Of a stretch of 64,000 nt of DNA, positions 18,350-28,000 are shown piece after piece. The position numbers were made by a program, and so were the translations under genes. The DNA comes from UBA5009 sp038043185 (GTDB lineage Bacteria > Bdellovibrionota > Bdellovibrionia > Bdellovibrionales > Bdellovibrionaceae): contig JBBTCO010000030.1 of NCBI GenBank assembly GCA_038043185.1, forward strand, positions 46,434 through 110,433, given 5' to 3'. The notes below the pieces were generated by a model. That model was not told the DNA's origin, made no database searches, and saw only the letters and a program-made list of their open reading frames with translations. Numbering within the stretch: position 1 is the stretch's first letter; each line of letters opens with the position of its first letter.

Positions 18350-20263
18350 ATGCTTAATCACATCATTAGAATCTCTTTAAAAAATAGATTAGCTGTTTTG
18401 TTAATTGCCATAGGTCTTATGATCTATGGGTTTTGGATTACATTGAATTTACCTGTGGATGTATTTCCAGATCTTAACCGTCCGACAGTGACTATTTTAA
18501 CAGAAGCTCATGGGCTAGCTCCTGAAGAAGTAGAAACTCTTGTCACTCTTCCAATTGAATCTGTGCTGAATGGTACTCCAGGAGTAATTCGTGTTAGATC
18601 TTCGAGCGGCATAGGTATTTCCATCGTCTATGTTGAATTTGATTGGGGAACAGATACTTTTAGAAATCGCCAGTTTGTATCTGAACGTATGCAATTGGTA
18701 AAAGAAAGATTGCCTGAAAAAATAACTCCTATAATGGGCCCAGTGAGTTCAATTATGGGAGAGATTCAATTTGTAGGACTGACTAGTCCCGATGATTCTG
18801 TTCATCCAATGGATTTGAGGACAATTGCAGATTGGTCGATTCGTCCGCGACTTATGACTATTTCAGGAATTAGTCAGATTGTCGTTATGGGTGGCCAAGT
18901 TAAACAATTTCATATTTTAGTTTCCAGTGACAAACTTCAGCAGCGTGGAATTTCTCTTGAAGATTTGAAACATGCGCTCTCGGAAATCAGTGAAAACAGC
19001 ACTGGCGGTTTTATTGATCTTGATGAAAAAGAATATTTAATTCGACCTTTAGGTCGGGTAGAGACTATCGAGGAGATTGAAAACTCGTCAGTTGGGATGC
19101 ATTTAGGAAGACCTGTTCTTCTTAAAGAAATTGCAGAAGTTAAGCTTGGACCAAAAATCAAACGGGGTGAAGCTAGCATCAATGGAAAGCATTCGGTTGT
19201 AATGACTATCCAAAAACAGCCTGGGGCCAGTACGATAGAACTCACAAAAAAAATCGATACCATGTTAAAAGACCTTGAGAGGTCTTTACCTCAAGGTGTG
19301 AAAATTGAAGCTGATTTGTTTAAACAGTCTCGTTTTATTGAGGCTTCAATTTCAAATGTCGAGGAGGCACTTCGAGATGGGGCTATTATGGTTGCCATCG
19401 TTTTGTTTATCTTTTTAATGAATGTTCGCACGACCGCGATCACATTAGTAACTATTCCACTTTCCTTACTTATTACTGCAATTATTTTTAAAATATTTGG
19501 TTTGAGTATTAATACAATGACTTTAGGTGGATTGGCCGTTGCCATTGGTGAACTCGTTGACGATGCAATTGTTGATGTTGAAAATGTTTTTCGTCGGTTG
19601 AGAGAAAATCGCACTAATTCTAATCCTCAACATCCGCTCAAGGTTATTTATGAAGCTTCATCGGAAGTCCGAAACTCTATTGTGTTTTCCACTATTATTG
19701 TGATTTTGGTTTTTATACCTCTTTTTGCTTTAGGTGGTATCGAGGGGAAACTTTTTTCACCATTGGGCGTAGCTTACATTATTTCCCTAACAGCCTCTCT
19801 TTTTATTTCGCTCACAGTTACCCCAGTACTATGTTTTTACTTATTGTCAGGATCAAAAATTATAGAACACAAAGAGGATGGAAAATTTGTACGTTTTTTA
19901 AAAGAATTAGATCGAAAATTGATTTTAAAAACAATCGATCGACCCAAGGCTGTTTTGATTGGATGCGGAATTGCGTTGGCATTGGCTTTGTCATTACTTC
20001 CCCTCATGGGAAGAAATTTTTTACCTCCCTTTAACGAAGGAACAGCAACTATCGGGGTCGCAGCGGCGCCTGGTATACAGGTCGGTGATGCTCGTGTTAC
20101 TGATGAATACTATGTTCAAGAAATAGTAAATGCTAATAACTTGTTATTAAAATCAAACGCTAATCATATTACTGCGATATATGCATTCCTTATGGCAAAA
20201 TCGAAACTTCAGAGGCTTATGTTGGAAGGTTTCTATCAAGATTTGGAAACGACGGTAGAGTGA
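18350..20263 (+). CDS. Truncated CzcA/CusA-type RND pump fused to a TolC-family C-terminus
   Basis: Residues 1 to about 575 are the first half of a heavy-metal RND pump. They show a first membrane helix then LPVDVFPDLNRPTV, porter-domain motifs, helices 2-6 with GGLAVAIGELVDDAIVDVENV, and EGTATIGVAAAPG after helix 7. Family members continue for another 450 residues. Here the frame passes directly into a segment typical of the end of TolC-like outer-membrane proteins (TDEYYVQEIVNANNLLL, ITAIYAFLMAKSKLQRL, FYQDL). The simplest reading is an in-frame deletion removing the pump C-half, any adaptor gene and most of an outer-membrane gene. The product lacks helices 8-12 and should not pump. Confidence 0.85.
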   Translation: MLNHIIRISLKNRLAVLLIAIGLMIYGFWITLNLPVDVFPDLNRPTVTILTEAHGLAPEEVETLVTLPIESVLNGTPGVIRVRSSSGIGISIVYVEFDWGTDTFRNRQFVSERMQLVKERLPEKITPIMGPVSSIMGEIQFVGLTSPDDSVHPMDLRTIADWSIRPRLMTISGISQIVVMGGQVKQFHILVSSDKLQQRGISLEDLKHALSEISENSTGGFIDLDEKEYLIRPLGRVETIEEIENSSVGMHLGRPVLLKEIAEVKLGPKIKRGEASINGKHSVVMTIQKQPGASTIELTKKIDTMLKDLERSLPQGVKIEADLFKQSRFIEASISNVEEALRDGAIMVAIVLFIFLMNVRTTAITLVTIPLSLLITAIIFKIFGLSINTMTLGGLAVAIGELVDDAIVDVENVFRRLRENRTNSNPQHPLKVIYEASSEVRNSIVFSTIIVILVFIPLFALGGIEGKLFSPLGVAYIISLTASLFISLTVTPVLCFYLLSGSKIIEHKEDGKFVRFLKELDRKLILKTIDRPKAVLIGCGIALALALSLLPLMGRNFLPPFNEGTATIGVAAAPGIQVGDARVTDEYYVQEIVNANNLLLKSNANHITAIYAFLMAKSKLQRLMLEGFYQDLETTVE

Positions 20264-21084
20264 TAGTTTCGCCTCTAGTTTCCATTGTCATCCCAGTCTA
20301 TAATCGCCTGCCGCTTTTACAGCGAGCTTTGAAATCTTTGCAGCAGCAGACATTTCAAGATTTTGAGATTGTGATTGTCGATGATCATTCCACTGAAGAT
20401 GTTGGCTTAGCTATGAAGGAGTTTCCGGTTCGTTATTTAAAGACTGTCGGCAAAGGGGTTAGCGCTGCTCGAAACACAGGGATTCGTGCAACAACTTCAG
20501 AGTTTGTCGCATTTTTAGATTCTGATGACGAGTGGGTGTCTTCAAAACTTGAAAAGCAAATGTCCTTTCTTTCCGCTGATTTTTCTTGTTCTATGGTTCA
20601 CACCAACGAGGTTTGGATACGCCAAGGTCAAGAGGTTAAGCAGAATTCGAAGCATCGAAAGTTGGGTGGACGCATTTTTTCAGAATGCACAAATCTTTGT
20701 ATCATTGCTCCTTCCAGTGTTTTAGTCCGTAGATCTTTGTTTGATCGTGTGGGGATTTTTGATGAAAGTTTTCCAGTCTGTGAAGATTTTGATCTTTGGT
20801 TAAGAATCACAGCGGAAGAAGATATCGGTTTTTTGAGTGAAGCGCTAACTATCAAACACGGTGGGCATAAGGATCAGCTTTCGGTGCAATATCATTCAAT
20901 GGATTTGTGGCGGGTAAGGGCTTTAGTAAAACACATTAATAATCAGAGTCTCATTCCAAGCGAGCACGCCGCACTAAAACAAAGTTTAAAGTATAAATGT
21001 GAAATCTTACTTAAGGGTTTTGAAAAACACCAGAACTTTGAAAATGCCGAGGAGGTTCGTCGGTATTTTTATATCGTGAAGTAG
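20260..21084 (+). CDS. Family 2 glycosyltransferase
   Basis: 274 aa, GT-A fold. Nucleotide-sugar signatures are VSIVIPVYNR at the N-terminus, EIVIVDDHS, and FLDSDDEW (the DxD-like metal site). GKGVSAARNTG lies between them, and CEDFDLWLRI carries the likely catalytic acid region. It starts with GTG overlapping the stop of the chimeric pump gene by 4 nt, so it may be translated by coupling. Acceptor and pathway (polysaccharide or glycolipid) cannot be read from the sequence, and no capsule cluster is nearby. Confidence 0.87.
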   Translation: MIVSPLVSIVIPVYNRLPLLQRALKSLQQQTFQDFEIVIVDDHSTEDVGLAMKEFPVRYLKTVGKGVSAARNTGIRATTSEFVAFLDSDDEWVSSKLEKQMSFLSADFSCSMVHTNEVWIRQGQEVKQNSKHRKLGGRIFSECTNLCIIAPSSVLVRRSLFDRVGIFDESFPVCEDFDLWLRITAEEDIGFLSEALTIKHGGHKDQLSVQYHSMDLWRVRALVKHINNQSLIPSEHAALKQSLKYKCEILLKGFEKHQNFENAEEVRRYFYIVK

Positions 21085-21119
21085 GACGCGGTTTCATAGA
21101 TGCTGCACGTGATGTAATG

Positions 21120-21147
21120 TAAGGTCCACGATTATGCGTGGACCTTA
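21120..21147. terminator. Hairpin between convergent genes, probable bidirectional terminator
   Basis: Perfect 11-bp stem TAAGGTCCACG / CGTGGACCTTA with a 6-nt loop, between the glycosyltransferase stop and the stop of the minus-strand gene. T-tracts are short on both sides, so termination strength is uncertain. Confidence 0.6.
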
Positions 21148-21164
21148 ATAAATTCTGAGTGAAA

Positions 21165-21548
21165 TTATCTGTAATTGGTTTGTGAACGAGATGTAGAAGT
21201 ACGTTTGCGTCTTGGAGGATTTCTTTTTCCTTCAAATGATTCTTGATCTTCAGACGAATCATTTTTTCTTTCAGCACTTTCATACCAGTCGCCGGCGTCC
21301 TGAGCGCCTTGGCCGCGAGTTGAGTAGCCTCGTTCAGCATCATTGTCCCAACGGTTTTGATTTTGATCTTCCATTTCAAAAGACTCTTGTGATCTTGAGC
21401 GTGAGCCTTGGTCCTCTGAGCGATGGCGGGATTGCTGTTGTTGTTGAGCACCTCGATTAGAAGCTGATTTTGATCTAGAACTTGAAACCGACTTAGGCTG
21501 TGAAGTTGATTTTGTCGAGCGCCGTGAAGTTCCTTTGGACTTTTTCAT
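21165..21548 (-). CDS. Ser/Arg/Gln-rich disordered basic protein
   Basis: 127 aa of low complexity. The first half is Lys/Arg/Ser/Thr-rich (KKSKGTSRRSTKSTSQPKS), followed by a Gln run (QQQQQ), an acidic/Asn/Gln middle and a basic end (KRNPPRRKRTSTSRSQ). There is no signal peptide or folded domain. The strong ribosome site AAAGGAG 6 nt before the ATG argues that it is translated. Composition suggests nucleic-acid binding or a disordered surface, but the function is unknown. The overlapping frame 21011-21451 is considered a shadow. Confidence 0.6.
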   Translation of the reverse strand: MKKSKGTSRRSTKSTSQPKSVSSSRSKSASNRGAQQQQQSRHRSEDQGSRSRSQESFEMEDQNQNRWDNDAERGYSTRGQGAQDAGDWYESAERKNDSSEDQESFEGKRNPPRRKRTSTSRSQTNYR

Positions 21549-21785
21549 AACTATCTCCTTTGATTTATCCCTTGCAATTTTTTTTACAGGGATAGTTTTA
21601 GTATCAGTAATAGTTGCAATATAGTTGCCATGGGAAAGCTCAGAGATTATTTCTAGTTGAAAAATCGTAGATCATTGCCCCGATCAACAAAAATAACTGG
21701 GAAAAAGTTTACATAGCGAATTTTTAGTCTTACACTTTAAGCTCGCTATTGAGTTAAATGCGAGGCATTTTTGGGAGGAGTTCCT

Positions 21786-22181
21786 ATGGACACAAATAAT
21801 CATTCAAAATTTTTTGGCTACATTCTATGGTTGTTTGGGTTCATGGGAGCACATCGTTTTTACTTTGGTCGTCCTGTGACAGGGACAATATGGTTTTTTA
21901 CGCTCGGACTTTTAGGAGTAGGGTGGATTATTGATCTTATTTTAATTCCATCGATGGATCGGGATTGTGATATCAAATATTCGCCGGGAGATTTAGATTA
22001 CAATGTGGCCTGGATTTTATTAGTTTTCCTTGGAATTTTTGGTGTTCATCGGTTTTATTTGGGTAAATGGTTAACGGGATTATTATGGTTTTTCACCGGT
22101 GGATTTTTCTTGATGGGTTATCTTTATGACCTTTGGACATTGAACGAGCAAGTTTCCTCAAAAAATAGAATGGTCTCCTAA
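21786..22181 (+). CDS. Membrane protein with two TM2 domains
   Basis: 131 aa from the ATG at 21786, chosen for its GGGAGGAG ribosome site. Two tandem TM2 modules are visible. Each has a Gly-x-His-Arg-Phe-Tyr motif between helices (GFMGAHRFYFGRPVTG and GIFGVHRFYLGKWLTG), giving four membrane segments. Single TM2 domains are the common arrangement; the duplicated form is less usual. An AAATGC/GCATTT mini-hairpin sits just before the ribosome site. Function of the family in bacteria is poorly defined. It ends 4 nt inside the convergent neighbour. Confidence 0.85.
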   Translation: MDTNNHSKFFGYILWLFGFMGAHRFYFGRPVTGTIWFFTLGLLGVGWIIDLILIPSMDRDCDIKYSPGDLDYNVAWILLVFLGIFGVHRFYLGKWLTGLLWFFTGGFFLMGYLYDLWTLNEQVSSKNRMVS

Positions 22182-22519
22182 GTTTGATTTCTTTTGTTCT
22201 GTCTTAAACCTTGTTGCGGATGTGGATTGAATTTTGGAACTCCGATCCCAACCAGGGCCCCGGCCGCGGCGCCAAACAGTGCGCTCGATAGAAAAAACAA
22301 ACAAAAGAAGAAGATTGGGCTTTGGGAACGAAAGTATTCAAGTTCTTTTATAAAAATATATCCAAAGCCAATCATTACATAAAATGCGAGGCCCACAATC
22401 AGTCCCACTAAGAGACCGATCATTGAGCCCTCGATTATCCAAGTTAACATGTCTTCACCAAAATTTTTTATGAACCTGCGGTGATGTGATAAAATCGCAA
22501 GGATTAGTTTATTTTGCAT
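22178..22519 (-). CDS. Small integral membrane protein, unknown family
   Basis: 113 aa with two hydrophobic helices: residues about 27-58 (WIIEGSMIGLLVGLIVGLAF) and about 68-92, the latter with a Gly/Ala-rich end (ALFGAAAGALVGIG). A hydrophilic tail follows. It has a GGGAGG ribosome site before the ATG. It converges with the TM2 gene. No known family is recognised. Confidence 0.55.
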   Translation of the reverse strand: MQNKLILAILSHHRRFIKNFGEDMLTWIIEGSMIGLLVGLIVGLAFYVMIGFGYIFIKELEYFRSQSPIFFFCLFFLSSALFGAAAGALVGIGVPKFNPHPQQGLRQNKRNQT

Positions 22520-22548
22520 TTTATACCTCCCTCACTTGAAGATTATAA

Positions 22549-23895
22549 TTATTCTTTGGTTGTTGGTTCAGCCGAAATAATCACATCGACACGGCGATTT
22601 TGTGCTCGCCCTTCCGAAGTCTTATTACTCGCAATGGGCTTAGAATCGCCGTAACCTTCCGCGGTTATTTTATCGGCAGCGACATCTTTATTCGACACAA
22701 GGTAGGATAGAACGGACTCGGCCCGTTTTGTTGAAAGATCTTTGTTCAGTTTTTTTCCACCAATGGAATCAGTATGACCTTCGACAACAACTTGGGTTGA
22801 TCCAACATCACTAATTACTGTTTGTACTTTAGAAAGTAGTGGAAAATTATTTGAAGTGATGGCGGCCTGATTTGTCGGAAATGATAAACCCTTTAACCGC
22901 AATAATATTTTATTACCTTGTCGATAAACTTCCGCTTCTTCCTTGCTGAACTGACTGCGAGCTTTTTCAAACTCTTTGTCGAGCATAAGTTTAGACTGCA
23001 GTTGTTGATTGCGATCGCCTTGATCTGCTAGTTGATCTTGAGATTTCGATAGTTCAGTAGAGGTTTGAGTAAGTTCGCTTTTTAGTTGAGATGCTGTTAA
23101 GTCGCTTTTCTCTACTTGCTTGGCAAAATCTTCAGGATTTTTTTCAGTCGAACTTTTTGCAGTGCGAACCATTTTTAAAAGGCGATTCGCTGAGGCTGTA
23201 GCATCGGCTGAGGCTTCATTAACAACTGTGGCGTTGTGTGGTTGAAGAGTAATTGTCGATTCATCTTCAGCATATCGTTTATTAGCCCAGTCCAAGGTTT
23301 CGGGAGTGAATTTTTTTGCTCCTTCTTTGATCGCCTTTTGGATGGTGTCATGAGCTGCACCTAATTTATCTTTTTTAATGGATTTGATTTCAATGTCCCG
23401 ATACTGAGCTTCCAGAACGGCTCCTTTATCTTGGGCTTTGGAGGTGTCATTTTTTTCGATCAATAATGTTATGTCTTTCAGTTCTTTATCTGCCGCGCGA
23501 GTTTCTTTCAAAAAGAACTCTTCAGATTTGGCGGCAATCGCAGCCTGTCGTGCTTCGATTGGACCTTTTAGTAATTGATTTGCAACATCACCAACTTTAC
23601 TAGCCTTGTCTAGGTAGGCCTGTGCTAAAGCAATCTCGTGTAAAACCTTTTTTTGGTTTTTATTAGAAGCTCGCGCTTTTACTGCTTTATCTCTGGTATC
23701 TTTTGCGGCTTCAAAATTTGTTGGTGACAATACATCAAGCTGACGAATCTGCGCTTGTTTAATATTTTCGCTAACACGTTCAAGTTCTTGTTGGGGATCA
23801 GCAAGATGACTGAGCTCGGTCACCTTGGGTTCAGATGAGCAGGCGATCAGTGCGGCGATGGCAAGACCAAGGCTTAATTTCAATAGTTTAGACAT
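22549..23895 (-). CDS. OmpA-family peptidoglycan-binding lipoprotein
   Basis: 448 aa. The signal peptide ends in LIACSSEP (lipobox Cys19). The middle is a long helical, Lys/Glu/Ala-rich region (about 35-310) with repeated AxxxAxKA patterns and a predicted coiled coil (SELTQTSTELSKSQDQLADQ). The C-terminal OmpA domain has GLSFPTNQAAI, VVVEGHTDSIGG, LSTKRAESVLSYL and GYGDSKPI...GRAQNRRVDV, the residues that clasp diaminopimelate. It would tether the outer membrane to peptidoglycan across the periplasm. It is monocistronic as far as can be seen. Confidence 0.9.
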   Translation of the reverse strand: MSKLLKLSLGLAIAALIACSSEPKVTELSHLADPQQELERVSENIKQAQIRQLDVLSPTNFEAAKDTRDKAVKARASNKNQKKVLHEIALAQAYLDKASKVGDVANQLLKGPIEARQAAIAAKSEEFFLKETRAADKELKDITLLIEKNDTSKAQDKGAVLEAQYRDIEIKSIKKDKLGAAHDTIQKAIKEGAKKFTPETLDWANKRYAEDESTITLQPHNATVVNEASADATASANRLLKMVRTAKSSTEKNPEDFAKQVEKSDLTASQLKSELTQTSTELSKSQDQLADQGDRNQQLQSKLMLDKEFEKARSQFSKEEAEVYRQGNKILLRLKGLSFPTNQAAITSNNFPLLSKVQTVISDVGSTQVVVEGHTDSIGGKKLNKDLSTKRAESVLSYLVSNKDVAADKITAEGYGDSKPIASNKTSEGRAQNRRVDVIISAEPTTKE

Positions 23896-24047
23896 AAAAC
23901 AAGACTCCTTTTTTAATAGACGGTTTTCTAGTGTGATATTTTAAAAGCAATAAGCTGACCAATTGATTTAAAGGGGATTAGCGGCCTTATTTTAAACACT
24001 TAAGTAGGATTCATCTTTTGAGATCTTTCACTCAAACTTTTCCTGAT

Positions 24048-24082
24048 GTACAAAAATGACTCTTGGAAGTACAAAAGTGTCC
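24048..24082. promoter_or_regulatory. Direct repeat upstream of the RND efflux operon
   Basis: GTACAAAAATGAC (24048) recurs 21 bp downstream as GTACAAAAGTGTCC (24069). Two-turn spacing on the same face of DNA, about 100 nt before the adaptor start, suggests binding of a tandem regulator dimer. The regulator is not identified. Confidence 0.4.
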
Positions 24083-24179
24083 CTATAAAGGGCGTAGATT
24101 TTTTTCATATTCTTTTGCATCCATTGAAAAGCCAACCCATTTCTGCTAAATTTTCCATTGAAAAAAAAGGGATAAACTT

Positions 24180-25061
24180 GTGAAAAAGCTGTTATTTTTG
24201 ATATTAGCTTGCGGCGGACGATTTGTCTTAGCGGCACCAAATCTGGACTCAAAAACGGATAAGCCTCGCGTTTTGTTAGAAGAAATTAAATCGATTGCTG
24301 ATAAAAAAAATATAATTGTTCCAGTTAAAGTTGAAGCAAAAATTCAGTCCTTAGTCAGTGCTGATATTGAAGGCCATGTCACACGAATTTTGAAACCTCT
24401 GGGCTCTACAGTTAAAAAAGGTGAAGTCGTTCTTTATCTTGAAAATAAAGATCCTGGATTTACGTATGCCGCGGTCCCTATTCGTGCTCCATTCAGTGGA
24501 GTGCTAAGTCAGGTGTGGATCAGTCAAATGTCAAAAGTGATTCGTGGGGATAAGCTCTTTACTGTGATCAATCCTAAATCATTAAAATTATCAGCCGAAT
24601 TTCCCAGTGCAGAGCTGGCGATGGTTCACAGTGGAATTAAGGGACGTTTTAGAATGGATTCTGAAAAGGATTTAGATCTTGAAATTCGGCTGGTGGGACT
24701 TAGTCCACTGGTTGACGTTAGAACGGGGACGGCTTCGGCAGAGTTAGAATTTACTAACATAAAGAATAATTTGCCGCCGATTGGCAGTATTGGAAGGGCC
24801 ACCTTCGAGATCAATCAAGGCAATGTAATTCTTATTCCAGAAGCAGCTTTAGTTTATCAAGAAGGAAAGCCTATGGTTCGAATCCTTAAAGGAACAGACC
24901 AATTTGATAAAAAAGCGATTGAATTGGGCGAACAACGAGACAGTTCTTTTGTTGTTAAATCAGGAATTATAAATGGTGATAAAATTGTTGTGCGTTCAAG
25001 TCGACCTTTGAAAGAAGGCGACACACTTGAAGTTGAAAAACCAGCAGAGAAAATTCGATGA
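24180..25061 (+). CDS. RND efflux periplasmic adaptor (membrane-fusion protein)
   Basis: 293 aa, on the short side for adaptors. A signal sequence (MKKLLFLILACGGRFVLA) is followed by a barrel-sandwich hybrid domain (VSADIEGHVTRILKPLGSTVKKGEVVLYL, with the lipoyl-like half IRAPFSGVLSQV), a beta-barrel and a membrane-proximal domain (VLIPEAALVYQEGKPMV). The helical hairpin that normally splits the lipoyl halves appears nearly absent (LENKDPGFTYAAV between halves), as in minimal adaptors. It has a GTG start with AAGGGA. ATGA overlaps the pump gene, making the first of three coupled genes. Confidence 0.87.
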   Translation: MKKLLFLILACGGRFVLAAPNLDSKTDKPRVLLEEIKSIADKKNIIVPVKVEAKIQSLVSADIEGHVTRILKPLGSTVKKGEVVLYLENKDPGFTYAAVPIRAPFSGVLSQVWISQMSKVIRGDKLFTVINPKSLKLSAEFPSAELAMVHSGIKGRFRMDSEKDLDLEIRLVGLSPLVDVRTGTASAELEFTNIKNNLPPIGSIGRATFEINQGNVILIPEAALVYQEGKPMVRILKGTDQFDKKAIELGEQRDSSFVVKSGIINGDKIVVRSSRPLKEGDTLEVEKPAEKIR

Positions 25062-28000
25062 AGCACCTTTATACAAGGCCCTTAAGAGTGTACATCATTC
25101 TTGGGGCGTTGGCACTTTGGGGAGCTATCAGTGCTTTTCAGTTACCCATTTCTCTTTTTCCCAATAGCAGTCAGAGTATAATATCTGTAAATATTCCTCT
25201 TGGTTCCTTATCCTCGCAGCAGTTTTTAGAAGCCTACGGCCGAGATTTGGAATCCAGTTTACAGACATTGAAAGTCGATAATTCATCAGTAAAAAAACTA
25301 GAAGCTCAATATTATAACCAGAGCAATAACTACAAAATTACTTTTGAGTGGGGAGCAGATTCTTCCAAAGCACTGAACGAAGTTAAATCCTTAGTAAATA
25401 CAAAATTTGCCAGTGGAAGTGAAGAAATTCGTCGAGGCATTTCTGTCAATTCGTGGAGTGAAAACCGAGGTTTTTTTGCGGTGAGTTTTTACAGCCCCAT
25501 GAGATCTTTGGATGAGCTCTACCAAATTCTTGATCCCTTGATTACGCCACTCAGATCACAGGTTGAAGATGCTGACAACTTTGGCTTATGGAATCCTAAT
25601 GGAAAAGAAATCACTATCAGTTTAATAGCAGAAAAAATAGCGCAACATGAAATCACTACGCTGCAAATTCAAAGCGCGATCCAGTCAGCGGTCATTGGGT
25701 TGACCGGCGGCACGCTGCGGATGGGAGAGAAAGATTATTTAATTAATTTACCAAAAAATGTGGATAGTTTTGAATTGTTGTCGCAAATTCGCATTTCGGC
25801 TCGTGGAAAACAACCGATCTTTCTAAAAGATATTGCAAAAATCACCGCAGGGATTTCAAAAAACAGTCAGCAAAAATTCAAAACTAGTGGAGTGGAAAGC
25901 CTTATCCTTTTTGCGAGTCCCAAAGAAGGCGGCAATGTTAAAAAAATGTCGGATCAGATTATTTCACAAATGAATATACTTGAAAAACAGTGGCCAGCAG
26001 ATATTCAGTATAAAGTTTTAGTTAATCCTTCAGAATTTATTAATAATAGTATTAACGGTGTTATCCATGAAGTGTTCTTGGCGGCGCTTCTTGCGGTCAT
26101 TGTTTTATTTTTCTTTATTGGAAGCTTTAAAAATGTTGTCACTGCGGCTATCGAAATTCCATTGAGTTTGCTTATGGCCTTTATCATGATGCGACTGGCG
26201 GGAATGAATTTAAATTTGATCTCTCTTGGGGGTTTGGCGCTTTCGGCCGGAATGAATGTGGACGCTTCAGTTGTGGTTTTAGAAAATATTGTGCGGCATT
26301 TTGAAAAATACAAAGAAAAATTATCCTATCAAGATAAAGTGCGAATTGTAATTGAAGCCGTGAATGAAGTGCGTTTGCCCATCATCGCCTCAACGATAGC
26401 TTCACTGGTCGTTTTCTTTCCTTTGATATTTACCAAAGGCTTAACTCACTCATTATTGGGTGATCTTGCTAAGGCGGTGATTTTCTCACACGGGCTTTCA
26501 GCAGTGGTAGCCTTGGTGCTGGTGCCAACAATTCGTTTGCAATTAATATCTGCGGGACTCGTTCTTGAAGCGCGTTCACCCATCGAAGCTTCTCTTTTGA
26601 AATTAGAAAATTTTTACAGATGGACTTTGCTTGCCTTTTTAAATAGTAAAAAAATAAAACTCATAGTTTTTGGAATTATAATTGTCTTACTGCCAGCTCT
26701 TATCTATTTGGTTTTGCCTCGTTTGGAAAAAGAAGTTATCGGCAAACCAGATAGTGACTGGTTAATGGTTGGCGTATCATCGCCAACTTTTTCGACTTTG
26801 AAGCAAATTGAATCTGAGTTGGAAACGATGGAATCGCTAGTCACTGAAAATTTTGGTCAGGAAATGCTTTACACATTTACGCAAATTCACAATTTGCAAA
26901 ATGGCAATATTATGATTCGCATGAAACACAAAGAAAAAATTCGCAAAATGGTCGAGCAGGCTGAAGAGTTATTCAAAAATACATCGTCCAAATTTTATTG
27001 GGTGGATTATTGGAATCCCTCGGAGCTGACAATTCCAAATCCACCTCAATATCGAATTGAAATTGCGGGCGGGAAGCCTGAATCCAGAGTGCAATATGCT
27101 CAAGACATTAAGTTGCTTTTGATTGAAAAGGGAGTGTTTGATAAAGTAAGTGTTAATCCAACGGCTGACAAGGAAAAAGAAATTCGCATCAAACAATTTC
27201 TAAATTCCGGAGCTGAATCGGAAGTGCTTTCAAAAGTCGAATTATCAAATTTCTTGCGGGTAGTTACCGAAGGTTTGTATGTTGAACGCCTTTATGAAAA
27301 GCAGCAAGAACTGCCAATTTATTTACGATTGAATGCGGAAGAAATAAAATCAGTTGAACAACTGAAAGCATTACCTATTGGTTTCGAGGGACGATTAATT
27401 CCCTTAGGCGCGCTGGCGCAGATATCTTTAGAAGAACGAAGTCCGCGAGTCTATCGGGAAAATCAAAAACAACTGGTCGTTGTTACAGCCCGCTTAAATA
27501 AGGCTCAAATGAGTCATCTTGAAGAAAGAAAAATACAAGCTAGCAATATTTTTCAGAATTTCAAATTACAACATCCATCTGACAGTTCTGATAAGCCAAC
27601 TTTAACTGAAGTTCAGCCCGATAAAGAATTACAGCAATCTTTAGCTCAACTTAAGTGGGCGGTTGTTATTTCTATTGGATTGGTTTTTTTAATTATGGTC
27701 ATTCAATTGGGTGACGTTGTTCATTCCTTGCTTGTTCTTGTGGCGATCCCACTAGGTTTTCTTGGAGTTTTGATTTCTTTATTTATATTTAAAAGTACGC
27801 TTTCATTAAATTCAGGTTTAGGAACTATTTTATTAAATGGAATAGCCGTCGCGAACAGTATCATCTTGGTTGATTTTATTCGCACACTATATCACAGCGG
27901 CAAAGATGCTAAAACAGCAACCATCGAAGCTTCACTGGCGCGATTACGACCGATACTGATGACTTCATTGACGACAGTTTTGGGAATGCTTCCCATCGCT

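Noticed and set aside
20260..21084. Capsule or O-antigen locus
   Set aside because: Only one glycosyltransferase is present; neighbours are metal genes and unrelated small proteins.
24028..24252. Minus-strand 74-aa frame before the efflux operon
   Set aside because: It overlaps the adaptor signal peptide and the direct repeat; no ribosome site or domain.
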